Positions 17,022 to 24,763 of a stretch of DNA of 44,084 bases are shown piece after piece. Each line of letters starts with the position of its first letter. The stretch's first letter is position 1. A program made the translations under genes and the position numbers. A model generated the notes under the pieces. It did not search any database. It worked only from the letters and a program-made list of their open reading frames with translations, and was not told the origin of the DNA. This stretch comes from DAIPKP01 sp964539095. GTDB taxonomy: Bacteria > Synergistota > Synergistia > Synergistales > Aminiphilaceae. The stretch is taken from assembly GCA_964539095.1 (NCBI GenBank), contig CAZIFL010000026.1, forward strand, positions 1 through 44,084, read 5' to 3'.

Positions 17022-17801
17022 ATGTCTGCACGGATCAACGGTTTCGGACTTTTTTTTCTATCGCTGCTTTTTCTGGCATTCTCTCCCGGCCTTCTTCTCG
17101 GAAGGACATACCTTCCAGAAGAAGCCGAAACGCTTACATTATACCCTATAACTGCAGAGAAGCGACAGGAGGCAGAAGAATTACAACAGGCTCTTCTGGA
17201 AGAAGCTCCGCTCCTGGAAGAAAAAAAACTCTGGGAGAAACTCTGGCTCCCCGCACCTCCCCGCGAAAGGGCCGCTCTGGGATTGAGGCTTATGGAACAG
17301 ATTTTCCCCTCCCGAGGCGATCTCGGGGAGTGGGAGAAGATCCGGGGGTTCTGGCACCCCACGCTACACCCCCGCTCTCTGGCAGCTCTGGATGGCCTCT
17401 TTATAACCCTTGAGGCTCTTCTGGAGATGCAGCAAAGAGAGGCGGATATTCTGGCCCATGATCTGCTCCGGCAGTTCTGCGCCTCTCCCCGGGCCCGGCA
17501 GATAACCCTTCGGCAGGGGCCAGAGATCTACAACACCCTTCGGGACAAGCTGGAAGCTCTGAACCTCGCTCCTCCAGGGGGATGGCCCCGATGGAGCGGC
17601 AGGGGGAATCTCCCTTTAGCCCGCCCCGTTCGGGGATCCGTTACCGTGGATACCGCTCTCGCCCGAAGGATGACCTTTCTCGATGGCCAGGGCGGGATAG
17701 CTTCGGGGTTGGGAAGGTACGCCTGGGATCGCGAAAAGGGAAACATCTACCGGGTAATCTACCGGGAAGATCGGATCATCTTCATCCCCGGATCACATTA
17801 G
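17022..17801 (+). CDS. Exported protein, function unknown, ending inside a repeat element
   Basis: A 259-residue protein with a signal peptide or anchor (residues 8-27). The mature part is Glu/Leu-rich and helical at first (about 35-75), then a mixed region, and ends in a beta-rich C-terminus (YRVIYREDRIIFIPG). No family recognised. The start at 17022 has AAAGGAG 9 nt upstream, better than the in-frame ATG at 16995. It diverges from the binding-protein gene. The TAG stop lies in the left terminal inverted repeat of the element at 17800-18083, so the insertion may have supplied the stop codon and altered the original C-terminus. Confidence 0.7.
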   Translation: MSARINGFGLFFLSLLFLAFSPGLLLGRTYLPEEAETLTLYPITAEKRQEAEELQQALLEEAPLLEEKKLWEKLWLPAPPRERAALGLRLMEQIFPSRGDLGEWEKIRGFWHPTLHPRSLAALDGLFITLEALLEMQQREADILAHDLLRQFCASPRARQITLRQGPEIYNTLRDKLEALNLAPPGGWPRWSGRGNLPLARPVRGSVTVDTALARRMTFLDGQGGIASGLGRYAWDREKGNIYRVIYREDRIIFIPGSH

Positions 17802-18083
17802 AGCGGTTTCACAAATAATGTGTCACGTGCTGTTTCACGGAGCCTCCGCTTGTGTGTCCCCTCTGCTCTCGACTGGTCGAACCGCTCCCTTGCTTTGCTG
17901 CTCCGGCCCGTCGCCCCAGGCGCGCCGTCCATGGCGCGGCTGGGGCTTACCGGCACGTCCTGTGCCGGTACCGGGCCTCCGCGACGCAAAGCTGCACTCG
18001 CCGACCACTATGCTCGCTGCCGGGGACACACAAGCTCCAGCTCTCCTGTTAACATAGTGTCACATGACAACGAGAACCGCTCT
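17800..18083 (+). repeat. Structured repeat element, copy A (MITE-like ends, RNA-like core)
   Basis: The ends form an inverted repeat: AGAGCGGTT (17800-17808) and AACCGCTCT (18075-18083), both bordered by TA. The core (17839-18043) folds as one rod. Stems: 17848-17861 with 18022-18035 (14 bp, perfect), 17872-17879 with 18002-18009 (one mismatch), 17892-17898 with 17986-17992 (7 bp) and 17905-17910 with 17972-17977 (6 bp). These lead to a three-way junction with hairpins 17913-17946 (7+6 bp, loop GTCCAT) and 17948-17970 (9 bp, loop GTCCT). Copy B keeps most stems despite sequence changes. No transposase is encoded. It could be a non-autonomous mobile element or a structured RNA gene. Confidence 0.85.
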
Positions 18084-18116
18084 AAAAGCTGACAAATGAC
18101 CTTTTGCCGCTCCACG

Positions 18117-18488
18117 TTAGCCTTTCAGGCTCACCACCGTGATGCCTCCCATGATGAGAAGCATCCCCCCCAAACGCAGCACCGAAAGATATTCTCCCAG
18201 CAGAACCGCGGAGAGAGCGAAGATAAGGAGGAGTGCCCCCCCGGTCATGAGGGGGTAGGCATAGGAAAGATCCAGGGAGGAGAGAGCCACGCTGTAGAGC
18301 ACGAAGGTAAGGGCGAAGAAGAAAAACCCCGCCACCACCACAGGATTGAAGGCGATGGCAAAGAGCGCAGGAAGAAGCCCCTCAAGGACCGCCTCTCCTC
18401 GGGAGGCCATACCCATCTTGATAAGCACATTTGCTGCGGCATTGGAAAGAATCGCCAGCCCTAAAAACAGAAGTCCCCGTTTTCTCAC
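18117..18488 (-). CDS. Small multidrug-resistance-family (EmrE/ArnE-like) four-helix transporter
   Basis: About 123 residues with four predicted transmembrane helices: FLGLAILSNAAANVLIKMGM, LPALFAIAFNPVVVAGFFFF, 'YPLMTGGALLLIFALSAVLLGE', and 'LGGMLLIMGGITVVSL'. This length and pattern match the SMR/EamA superfamily, including the ArnE/ArnF subunits that flip undecaprenyl-phosphate-aminoarabinose. The 'SSLDLSYAYPLMTGG' region is typical. I chose the GTG at 18488 (GGAG about 9 nt upstream, protein begins RKRGLLFLGL), because earlier starts would run into the divergent gene. Lying back-to-back with a GT39 operon, it is a plausible flippase for a polyprenyl-phosphate sugar; this is inference. Confidence 0.75.
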   Translation of the reverse strand: MRKRGLLFLGLAILSNAAANVLIKMGMASRGEAVLEGLLPALFAIAFNPVVVAGFFFFALTFVLYSVALSSLDLSYAYPLMTGGALLLIFALSAVLLGEYLSVLRLGGMLLIMGGITVVSLKG

Positions 18489-18515
18489 AAAATCCCACTC
18501 CAGACATGATGTTTC

Positions 18516-18549
18516 GGAAAAGAGGGTGATGCATCCCCCTCTTTTTTCC
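18516..18549. promoter_or_regulatory. Inverted repeat in the divergent region between flippase and GT39 operon
   Basis: GGAAAAGAGGG (18516-18526) pairs with CCCTC plus TTTTCC (18537-18549) with a 2-nt bulge. It lies between the two divergent start codons and just upstream of a TATACT hexamer (18552-18557). It could be an operator for both transcripts or a hairpin in the flippase leader. Confidence 0.4.
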
Positions 18550-18566
18550 GTTATACTGAGCATATC

Positions 18567-20273
18567 ATGGAGAACGAAAAAAACCTCATGCAAAGTGTCG
18601 ATTCCTCCTCTTTCTCGCATCCTCTCCGGGGCCTCGCCAAAATGTTTTTTTGGGGAGTCCTTTTTTTGGTGTTTTGGGGGGGCGTTTTTTTGCGTTGCTC
18701 GCATCTCGACTGGGACGGCCTGCGCTCCTACCACCCCGACGAAATGAACCTCAGCATGGCGGTGCAGCGGATCGATTTTTTTGAAAATCTGAACCCAAAA
18801 TTCTATGCCTATAACGGTTTCCCCATCTACCTTCACCGTCTTGCGGGGGAGACCATGGTAGCCCTTACGGGGGATTCTAGGTGGATTCGGGATGTGGGCT
18901 CTATCTCCTATCTTGCCCGGATTGCAGGCGCCCTCTGCTCCTCGCTCTCACTGCTGCTCTTCTACCGTTTGGGACGCTGGGGGGGAGGAGCTTGGGGAGG
19001 TCTTCTCGCCCTTACCCTGGCAGCCTTCTCGCCGGGGTTTATCCAAACCGCCCACTACGGCGTGACAGAAAATCTCCTGCTTCTGGAGATCCTTCTCATC
19101 ACACTGCTTACAGGATCCATGATCCGGAGCGAGAAAATCCCCTCTCTCAAAAGCTGGGCTCTTCTGGGAGTTCTCGGGGGGGTTGCCCTGGGAACCAAAA
19201 CCACCGCGGCGGTGATGATCCTCTTTCCCTGGGTGCTCTTTCTTCTTCGCTATGCCAAGGGGGATCCCCTCAAGCATCTTTTCAAGGGGGTACTCCTGGG
19301 GGGCTCTCTTGGGGCCCTCGTCTTTGCAGTGGTAAGCCCCTACTCTCTGCTCCACCTCCAGGAGTTTCTGCGCATCATGCGCTACGAGGGAGGAATTGTG
19401 AAGGGTACCGTGGAGGTTCCCTACACCCTTCAATTTGTGGGTACCTCTCCCATCTTCTGGATCAAGAATCTTCTTTGGTATCAGGGCCCCGCGGCTACGC
19501 TGCTCGGCATAACCGGAGGAGTTCTTCTCACCCTCAGCATCCTCCGCAGAAAGACCTCACCGGAACTTCTCCCCCTTCTGCTCTTTACGGGGATCTACGC
19601 CCTGATCATCTGGAACTGGCACGCCAAGTTCATCCGCTATACCCTCCCCCTGGCGCCGGGGCTCCTTCTCAGCGCCTCCTGGCTGCTGGCTACGTGGCTG
19701 CGAAGATTTCCCCGGACAGGGCGGATTCTTGCAGCGGCAGCCCTTGCCACCACCCTTCTCTGGGGGAGCGCCGTGGGGGCTCTCTACTTCCGCCCCAGCA
19801 CCCGCACCATCGCTTCGGAGTGGATCCATAAAAACATCCCCTCCGGAAGCGTCCTTCTTACGGAGTCCTGGGACTATCGCCTCCCCGTCTCCATCCCCGG
19901 CAAAACAAGATCTTACAAATGGCGCACCGTTCCCGCCCCGGAGAGAGACTCCCTACCAAAGGCGGAAAAACTCGCCGCCCTTCTTGAGGAGGGGGAGTAT
20001 CTCATTCTCGCAAGCCGGCGAAACTGGGGGAATCTCCCCCGGCTTCCAGAAAGGTACCCCCTGATGCACCGCTACTACGAAGCGCTTTTTGAAGGCTCTC
20101 TAGGATACGAAGAGGTGGCCACCTTCACCTCCTATCCCGGCTTGGGAGGCTTTGTTATCAAGGATGAATCTGCGGAGGAGACCTTTCGGGTCTTCGATCA
20201 CCCCACAGTACGGATCTTCCGCAAAAAAGACCAGCTACACCAATCAGCCCTACTGGAGGTGCTTGTACCATGA
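18567..20273 (+). CDS. GT39/PMT-like membrane glycosyltransferase
   Basis: A 568-residue GT-C enzyme: an N-terminal helix (about 27-42), an extracytoplasmic loop with the YHPDE motif (the acidic catalytic region of PMT/ArnT-type enzymes), about ten further helices to residue 410 and an extracytoplasmic C-terminal domain. That domain contains 'ESWDYRLPVSIPG' and ends 'AEETFRVFDHPTVRIF', shared with the second GT39 protein of the operon. Such enzymes take a sugar from a polyprenyl-phosphate carrier on the outer face of the membrane. The start has no strong ribosome site, and the TATACT hexamer is only 10 nt upstream, so the transcript may be almost leaderless. The stop overlaps the next ATG (ATGA). 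Confidence 0.87.
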   Translation: MENEKNLMQSVDSSSFSHPLRGLAKMFFWGVLFLVFWGGVFLRCSHLDWDGLRSYHPDEMNLSMAVQRIDFFENLNPKFYAYNGFPIYLHRLAGETMVALTGDSRWIRDVGSISYLARIAGALCSSLSLLLFYRLGRWGGGAWGGLLALTLAAFSPGFIQTAHYGVTENLLLLEILLITLLTGSMIRSEKIPSLKSWALLGVLGGVALGTKTTAAVMILFPWVLFLLRYAKGDPLKHLFKGVLLGGSLGALVFAVVSPYSLLHLQEFLRIMRYEGGIVKGTVEVPYTLQFVGTSPIFWIKNLLWYQGPAATLLGITGGVLLTLSILRRKTSPELLPLLLFTGIYALIIWNWHAKFIRYTLPLAPGLLLSASWLLATWLRRFPRTGRILAAAALATTLLWGSAVGALYFRPSTRTIASEWIHKNIPSGSVLLTESWDYRLPVSIPGKTRSYKWRTVPAPERDSLPKAEKLAALLEEGEYLILASRRNWGNLPRLPERYPLMHRYYEALFEGSLGYEEVATFTSYPGLGGFVIKDESAEETFRVFDHPTVRIFRKKDQLHQSALLEVLVP

Positions 20274-21622
20274 ACATTGCCGTTATCGGCGCAGGAGCCA
20301 CGGGCCTTACCGCCGCCCTGGAACTTATCCGGGAGGGGCATACCCTCACACTCTTCGAAGCCCATCTTCTTCCGGGAGGCATGGCCCGTACCTGCCTGGT
20401 GGGAGAGGAACCGCTGGAGATCTTCTACCACCACATCTTCACCAGCGACAGCGCCGTGCCGGAACTCGCACGGGAGCTGGGGCTGGAGGAGAGGCTCCGC
20501 TGGATGCCCCCGAAAAACGCCCTCTATGCAGGGGGGAAACTCCACTCCTTCACCTCCCCTCTGGATCTGCTCCGTTTCTCCGAACTCTCCCTTCCCGACC
20601 GGATACGGATGGGGCTTTTCGTGCTACGTACCCAGCGCCGCTCCTCCTGGAAGGATCTGGAGCATCTCACAGCCCGGGAGTGGGTACTCAAGGAGACGGG
20701 ACCCCGCATCTTCGCCACTTGCTGGGAACCCCTGCTCCAATCCAAGTTCGGCTCCTGCGCAAACGAGGTGAGCGCCACCTGGCTCTGGAACAAGGTAAAG
20801 CTGCGAAGCTCCTCCCGTGGAAAGGGGCAGAAGCAGGAGCTTCTTGGCTATCTCGAAGGGAGCTTCGGCGCGCTGTACACCCGGGCTCTGGAAGAGCTTC
20901 GGCGGCAAGGGGGGCTCGCCTTTCTCGATACAGAGATAGCAGAGATCCGCCCTCGCGGAAAGGGAGTTCTTCTTACCACCGCCCGGGGTCACAGCACCCT
21001 CTTCGACAAGGTGCTCTACACGGGCTCCCCTCGGCAGCTGGCGGCTCTCTGCCCGGATCTTGCGGAGGAGGAGCGGAAACGCTACCGGAGCATCACCTCC
21101 ATGGCTAATCTCTGCCTCATGCTGGAGATGGAGACCCCCCTTTCGGACTACTACTGGATATCCATCGCCGACAAGGGACTCCCCTTCGTGGCGGCCATCG
21201 AACATACCAATCTCATCCCCCGGGAGCGCTACGGCTGCAACATTCTCTACCTCTCTCGCTACCTCTCGCAGGAACACCCTCTCTTCAAAGCTCCGGATGA
21301 AGAGGTACAGGAGCGCTTTCTCCAGGGGGTAGCCCAAATCTTCCCCTCCTGGAATCCCAAGATGCTCCGAAACTCCCGGCTCTTCCGCTGCACCGACACC
21401 CAGCCCGTGGTGAATCGAGACTATCCGAACCGGATCCCTCCGCACCAAACCTCGGTTTCCGGGCTCTACCTCGCCTGCATGGATCAGATCTTCCCGGAGG
21501 ATCGGGGGCAGAACTACGCCATCGCCATGGGACGCCGGGCTCTTCAGATTTTGGGTCTGCCTGAGAAAAGCCCGGAAAAGGAACGATCCGTAGCCCCAGA
21601 GAGAGGAACAGGTTCGCGATGA
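20270..21622 (+). CDS. FAD-dependent oxidoreductase (amine-oxidase / protoporphyrinogen-oxidase-like fold)
   Basis: A 450-residue soluble protein. The N-terminal dinucleotide-binding motif is IAVIGAGATGLTAALEL, followed by 'LFEAHLLPGGMARTC'. The C-terminal FAD motif is near residues 395-425 (LYLACMDQIFPEDRGQNYAIAMG). Proteins of this type are often found beside polyprenyl-sugar glycosyltransferases; the substrate is unknown. A sugar-nucleotide mutase or lipid-carrier oxidation role is possible, but the short UDP-galactopyranose mutase signature is not seen. It overlaps both neighbours by 4 nt (ATGA at each junction), so its product is made in step with the GT39 and YYY proteins. Confidence 0.82.
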   Translation: MNIAVIGAGATGLTAALELIREGHTLTLFEAHLLPGGMARTCLVGEEPLEIFYHHIFTSDSAVPELARELGLEERLRWMPPKNALYAGGKLHSFTSPLDLLRFSELSLPDRIRMGLFVLRTQRRSSWKDLEHLTAREWVLKETGPRIFATCWEPLLQSKFGSCANEVSATWLWNKVKLRSSSRGKGQKQELLGYLEGSFGALYTRALEELRRQGGLAFLDTEIAEIRPRGKGVLLTTARGHSTLFDKVLYTGSPRQLAALCPDLAEEERKRYRSITSMANLCLMLEMETPLSDYYWISIADKGLPFVAAIEHTNLIPRERYGCNILYLSRYLSQEHPLFKAPDEEVQERFLQGVAQIFPSWNPKMLRNSRLFRCTDTQPVVNRDYPNRIPPHQTSVSGLYLACMDQIFPEDRGQNYAIAMGRRALQILGLPEKSPEKERSVAPERGTGSR

Positions 21623-23817
21623 ACATTCCCTTTCTGGTGCACTTCTCCCGGGAGTTTCTCGGTTTTCTCTCCTCTTCGGATATGCTGGTGCTCCTGCAGT
21701 GGTGGGGGTATCTGCTTCTTTCGGGGATGATCTTCTACCCCCTGGGGCGACGACTCTTCTCCTTCGCCTTCGACCGGGGGTACGCCTTTGCTAAAATCCT
21801 GGGGATTCTTCTCCCCTGCTGGCTGCTCTGGCTGGGCTCCTCCTTCGGATTCGGCGGCTTTACCTTTTTCTGGAGCCTGGGAACACTCCTTCTTTCGGGG
21901 CTCGCGGTACAGATCCTCTTTCGGAAGAGAGACCCCCTGCTCTGTGACAAAACGCCCTGGAAGATCATGGCGGCGGAGGAACTCTTCTTTCTGCTCGCCC
22001 TTACGGGGTGGGCCTTTATCCGAAGCTTTCAGCCGGATATTGAAGGGCTGGAAAAGTTCATGGATTTCGGCTTTGTCAATGCGGTGCTCCAGGCGAAGAG
22101 TATGCCTCCCACGGATATGTGGCTCGCCGGGGAGGCGGTGAACTACTACTACTTCGGTCAGGTGATCTGCGCCTATATCATTGCGGGGAGCCGGGTACTT
22201 CCGGAGTACGGCTATAATCTCATGATCGCCACACTCTTCGCCTTCACAGCCCTGGGCTCCTTCTCCGTTGGCGCAGCCATGGGGATGCGTATCCCCGCCC
22301 CCCGGGGAAATCTGGGGCTCTCCCGAAAGCGGCTTCGGGCCCTCGGGGCAGGGCTTGCGGCGGCGATTCTCGTCACCCTGGGGGGGAATCTCCACGGATT
22401 TCTCTTCGGGGAACTCTTTCCGAGGATGCAGAAGACCACCTACTTCGAGAGTACTGTAAAGAGCAGCTACTGGTACCCCGATGCCACCCGGTACATCGGG
22501 CATAACCCGGAGACCAAGGATAAAACGATCCACGAATTCCCCATCTATTCCTTCGTGGTGGCGGATCTTCACGGTCACGTTTCGGATATCCCCGTGGTGC
22601 TCACCTCTCTGGGGATCACTCTGAGTGCCTTCATCCGAGGCCCCGGCGTTCTTCATCTGCTTCTTACGGGGTTTCTTCTAGGGATCACCCTGATGACCAA
22701 CGCCTGGGACTTTCCCATCTACCTCGCCCTCTGGGGGGGCGCCATGGTGTGGTACTTCTGGAAACGGGGGGGTTTTCTGCTGGGGATCTTTAAAGGGGGC
22801 TTTCTCGGCATCTTTGGAGGGCTTTTTGCCCTTGCCTTCGCAGCCCCCTTTCTGCTGCACTTTCAGAACTTCTCCCAGGGGGTAGAGCAAGTGATGAGCC
22901 GCTCCCCCCTCTGGCAGCTCTTCGTTCTCTGGGGAGATAAGGTCTTCATGGCCTACTGCTTCGCCCTTCTTCTCGGGGCGCTGCTCTTCCAGGCCTGGAA
23001 ACGGGAGGGCTTCTACAAGGGGCTTGGCCGATGGTGGCGCCGGCTCCCCATGAGCGATCTCTTTGCGGCGGGGCTCTTTATCGGAGCCCTGGGACTCGTG
23101 CTGATGCCCGAACTTGTCTATGTGAAGGATATCTACGGAGCCACCTACCACCGCTCCAACACCATGTTCAAGATGGGGTACCAGGCGTTCATGCTCTTCG
23201 GTATCGCCTCGGGGTACGCCATGTGCCGCATCTTGAGCGTTACCCGGGATCTCTTCCGGCGCACCCTCTTCTGTGCCATCTTCCTGCTGCTCCTCGGAGC
23301 CCCTCTCTGCTACCCCTTTCATGCAGTGCCCGGATTCTACCCTCTCACACGAACCTCTCGGGGGCTCCAGGGGTTGGGCTTTATGAGCCCCGGAGACCGC
23401 GAGGCGGTACAGTGGCTTCGGGAAAATGCCACCTTTCAGGAGCCCATCCTGGAGGCGGAGGGGGACAGCTACACCAAATACGGGCGTATCTCCATGGCCA
23501 CAGGGCTCCCCACTCCTCTGGGGTGGTACGTCCACGAATGGCTCTGGCGAAACGACAGCTCCATCCCCCGCATCCGCCGGGAGGAGGTACAGACCCTCTA
23601 CAACACCCCCCGGAGCGGCAAGGCGGAAAAGCTCTGGGAGCGCTACGACATACGGTATATCATCCTCGGCCCCCTGGAGCGAGAACGCTATCCCAAGCTG
23701 GATAAAGAGGGGCTTGAAAGTCTGGGCACCCGGGTCTTTGATTCTCAGGGAACGCTGATTATTGATCGGGAGATCCCTCGGGATCCCGAACAAACGCAGG
23801 AGGGGACGAACGAATGA
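21619..23817 (+). CDS. Chlor_Arch_YYY / DUF2298 polytopic membrane protein
   Basis: A 732-residue protein with about a dozen transmembrane helices. The namesake triple-Tyr motif is present as GEAVNYYYFGQ (about residue 173), after the conserved 'GLEKFMDFGFVNAVLQAKSMPPTD' segment. A loop with 'HEFPIYSFVVADLHGHV' follows the third quarter of the helices, and the last 150 residues form an extracytoplasmic domain that resembles the GT39 C-termini (REAVQWLRENATFQEPILEAEGDSY). DUF2298 proteins are regarded as GT-C-like enzymes of unknown specificity. Four-nucleotide overlaps on both sides tie it to the operon. Transfer of a lipid-linked sugar is inferred. Confidence 0.88.
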   Translation: MNIPFLVHFSREFLGFLSSSDMLVLLQWWGYLLLSGMIFYPLGRRLFSFAFDRGYAFAKILGILLPCWLLWLGSSFGFGGFTFFWSLGTLLLSGLAVQILFRKRDPLLCDKTPWKIMAAEELFFLLALTGWAFIRSFQPDIEGLEKFMDFGFVNAVLQAKSMPPTDMWLAGEAVNYYYFGQVICAYIIAGSRVLPEYGYNLMIATLFAFTALGSFSVGAAMGMRIPAPRGNLGLSRKRLRALGAGLAAAILVTLGGNLHGFLFGELFPRMQKTTYFESTVKSSYWYPDATRYIGHNPETKDKTIHEFPIYSFVVADLHGHVSDIPVVLTSLGITLSAFIRGPGVLHLLLTGFLLGITLMTNAWDFPIYLALWGGAMVWYFWKRGGFLLGIFKGGFLGIFGGLFALAFAAPFLLHFQNFSQGVEQVMSRSPLWQLFVLWGDKVFMAYCFALLLGALLFQAWKREGFYKGLGRWWRRLPMSDLFAAGLFIGALGLVLMPELVYVKDIYGATYHRSNTMFKMGYQAFMLFGIASGYAMCRILSVTRDLFRRTLFCAIFLLLLGAPLCYPFHAVPGFYPLTRTSRGLQGLGFMSPGDREAVQWLRENATFQEPILEAEGDSYTKYGRISMATGLPTPLGWYVHEWLWRNDSSIPRIRREEVQTLYNTPRSGKAEKLWERYDIRYIILGPLERERYPKLDKEGLESLGTRVFDSQGTLIIDREIPRDPEQTQEGTNE

Positions 23818-24761
23818 GCCCAATTTACAGTATCATCATTCCTTTTCTTAACGAAGAGGAGGTGCTTCCTGAAACGTGCAGACGGCTGGTAACGGTGATG
23901 GAAGGCATGAAAGAGCCCTTTGAGCTTCTCTTCATCGACGACGGCAGTACCGACGGCTCCGCAGCCATCATAGATGCCGCCGCCGCCAAGGATGAGCGAA
24001 TCCGGATGATCTCCTTCTCCCGAAACTTCGGCCAGCAGGCAGCGGTGATGGCAGGGCTGGAGTACGCTAAAGGAGAGGCCATGGTGATCATTGATGCGGA
24101 TCTTCAGGATCCCCCGGAGGTGATCCCCCAGATGGCGGAAAAATGGCACCAGGGATATCACGTGGTCTATGGGCAACGAGAAAAGCGCAAGAAGGAGACC
24201 TTTTTCAAAAAGTTCACCTCCCGGGCCTTCTACCGGGTGCTCAACGCCCTCTGCGACATCCCTATTCCTCTGGATACAGGGGATTTCCGGCTTATGGATC
24301 GGCAGGTACGAGACGTACTCTGCGGCCTTCGGGAGCACAGCCTCTTCTTCCGGGGGCTCGTGAGCTGGGTGGGATTCCGCCAGACCAAGGTGACCTTCGT
24401 TCGGGAGGGGCGCTTTGCGGGGGAGACCAAATACCCCTTGCGCAAGATGGTGAATCTCTCTCTGGATGCCATTACATCCTTCTCCTACAAGCCACTCCGG
24501 CTCGCGGGGTATATCGGCTTTACCCTCTCGGGGATGAGCTTCCTCATGCTCCTCTACGTGGTATGGGAGAAGCTCTTTACCGACCGCACCGTTCAGGGAT
24601 GGAGTTCCCTCATGACCATGAGCCTCTTCTTTCATGGGGTCACCCTGATCCTTCTCGGCATTCTGGGGGAGTACATCGCCCGGATCTACGAAGAGACGAA
24701 AGACCGCCCCCGGTACATCGTGGAGCGAGAGACCTCCGGTAGAGGCAAAGGAGAAGCCTGA
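23814..24761 (+). CDS. GT2 polyprenyl-phosphate glycosyltransferase (DPM1/GtrB-like)
   Basis: A 315-residue enzyme. The GT2 catalytic domain (residues 1-225) has SIIIPFLNEEE, LLFIDDGSTDGS, the metal-binding IDADLQDPPE and the 'DTGDFRLMDR' acceptor loop, all standard for dolichyl- or undecaprenyl-phosphate sugar synthases. Two C-terminal transmembrane helices (about 235-257 and 268-292) are typical of GtrB-type proteins. It moves a sugar from a nucleotide donor to polyprenyl phosphate on the inner face of the membrane. It would supply the donor used by the GT39 enzymes of the same operon. It overlaps the YYY gene by 4 nt and is 2 bp from the next gene. Confidence 0.92.
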   Translation: MSPIYSIIIPFLNEEEVLPETCRRLVTVMEGMKEPFELLFIDDGSTDGSAAIIDAAAAKDERIRMISFSRNFGQQAAVMAGLEYAKGEAMVIIDADLQDPPEVIPQMAEKWHQGYHVVYGQREKRKKETFFKKFTSRAFYRVLNALCDIPIPLDTGDFRLMDRQVRDVLCGLREHSLFFRGLVSWVGFRQTKVTFVREGRFAGETKYPLRKMVNLSLDAITSFSYKPLRLAGYIGFTLSGMSFLMLLYVVWEKLFTDRTVQGWSSLMTMSLFFHGVTLILLGILGEYIARIYEETKDRPRYIVERETSGRGKGEA

Positions 24762-24763
24762 CG

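Noticed and set aside
22678..23823. Long minus-strand frames opposite the YYY gene (also at 21544-22656).
   Set aside because: Antisense to a clear membrane protein; composition and lack of ribosome sites mark them as shadows.
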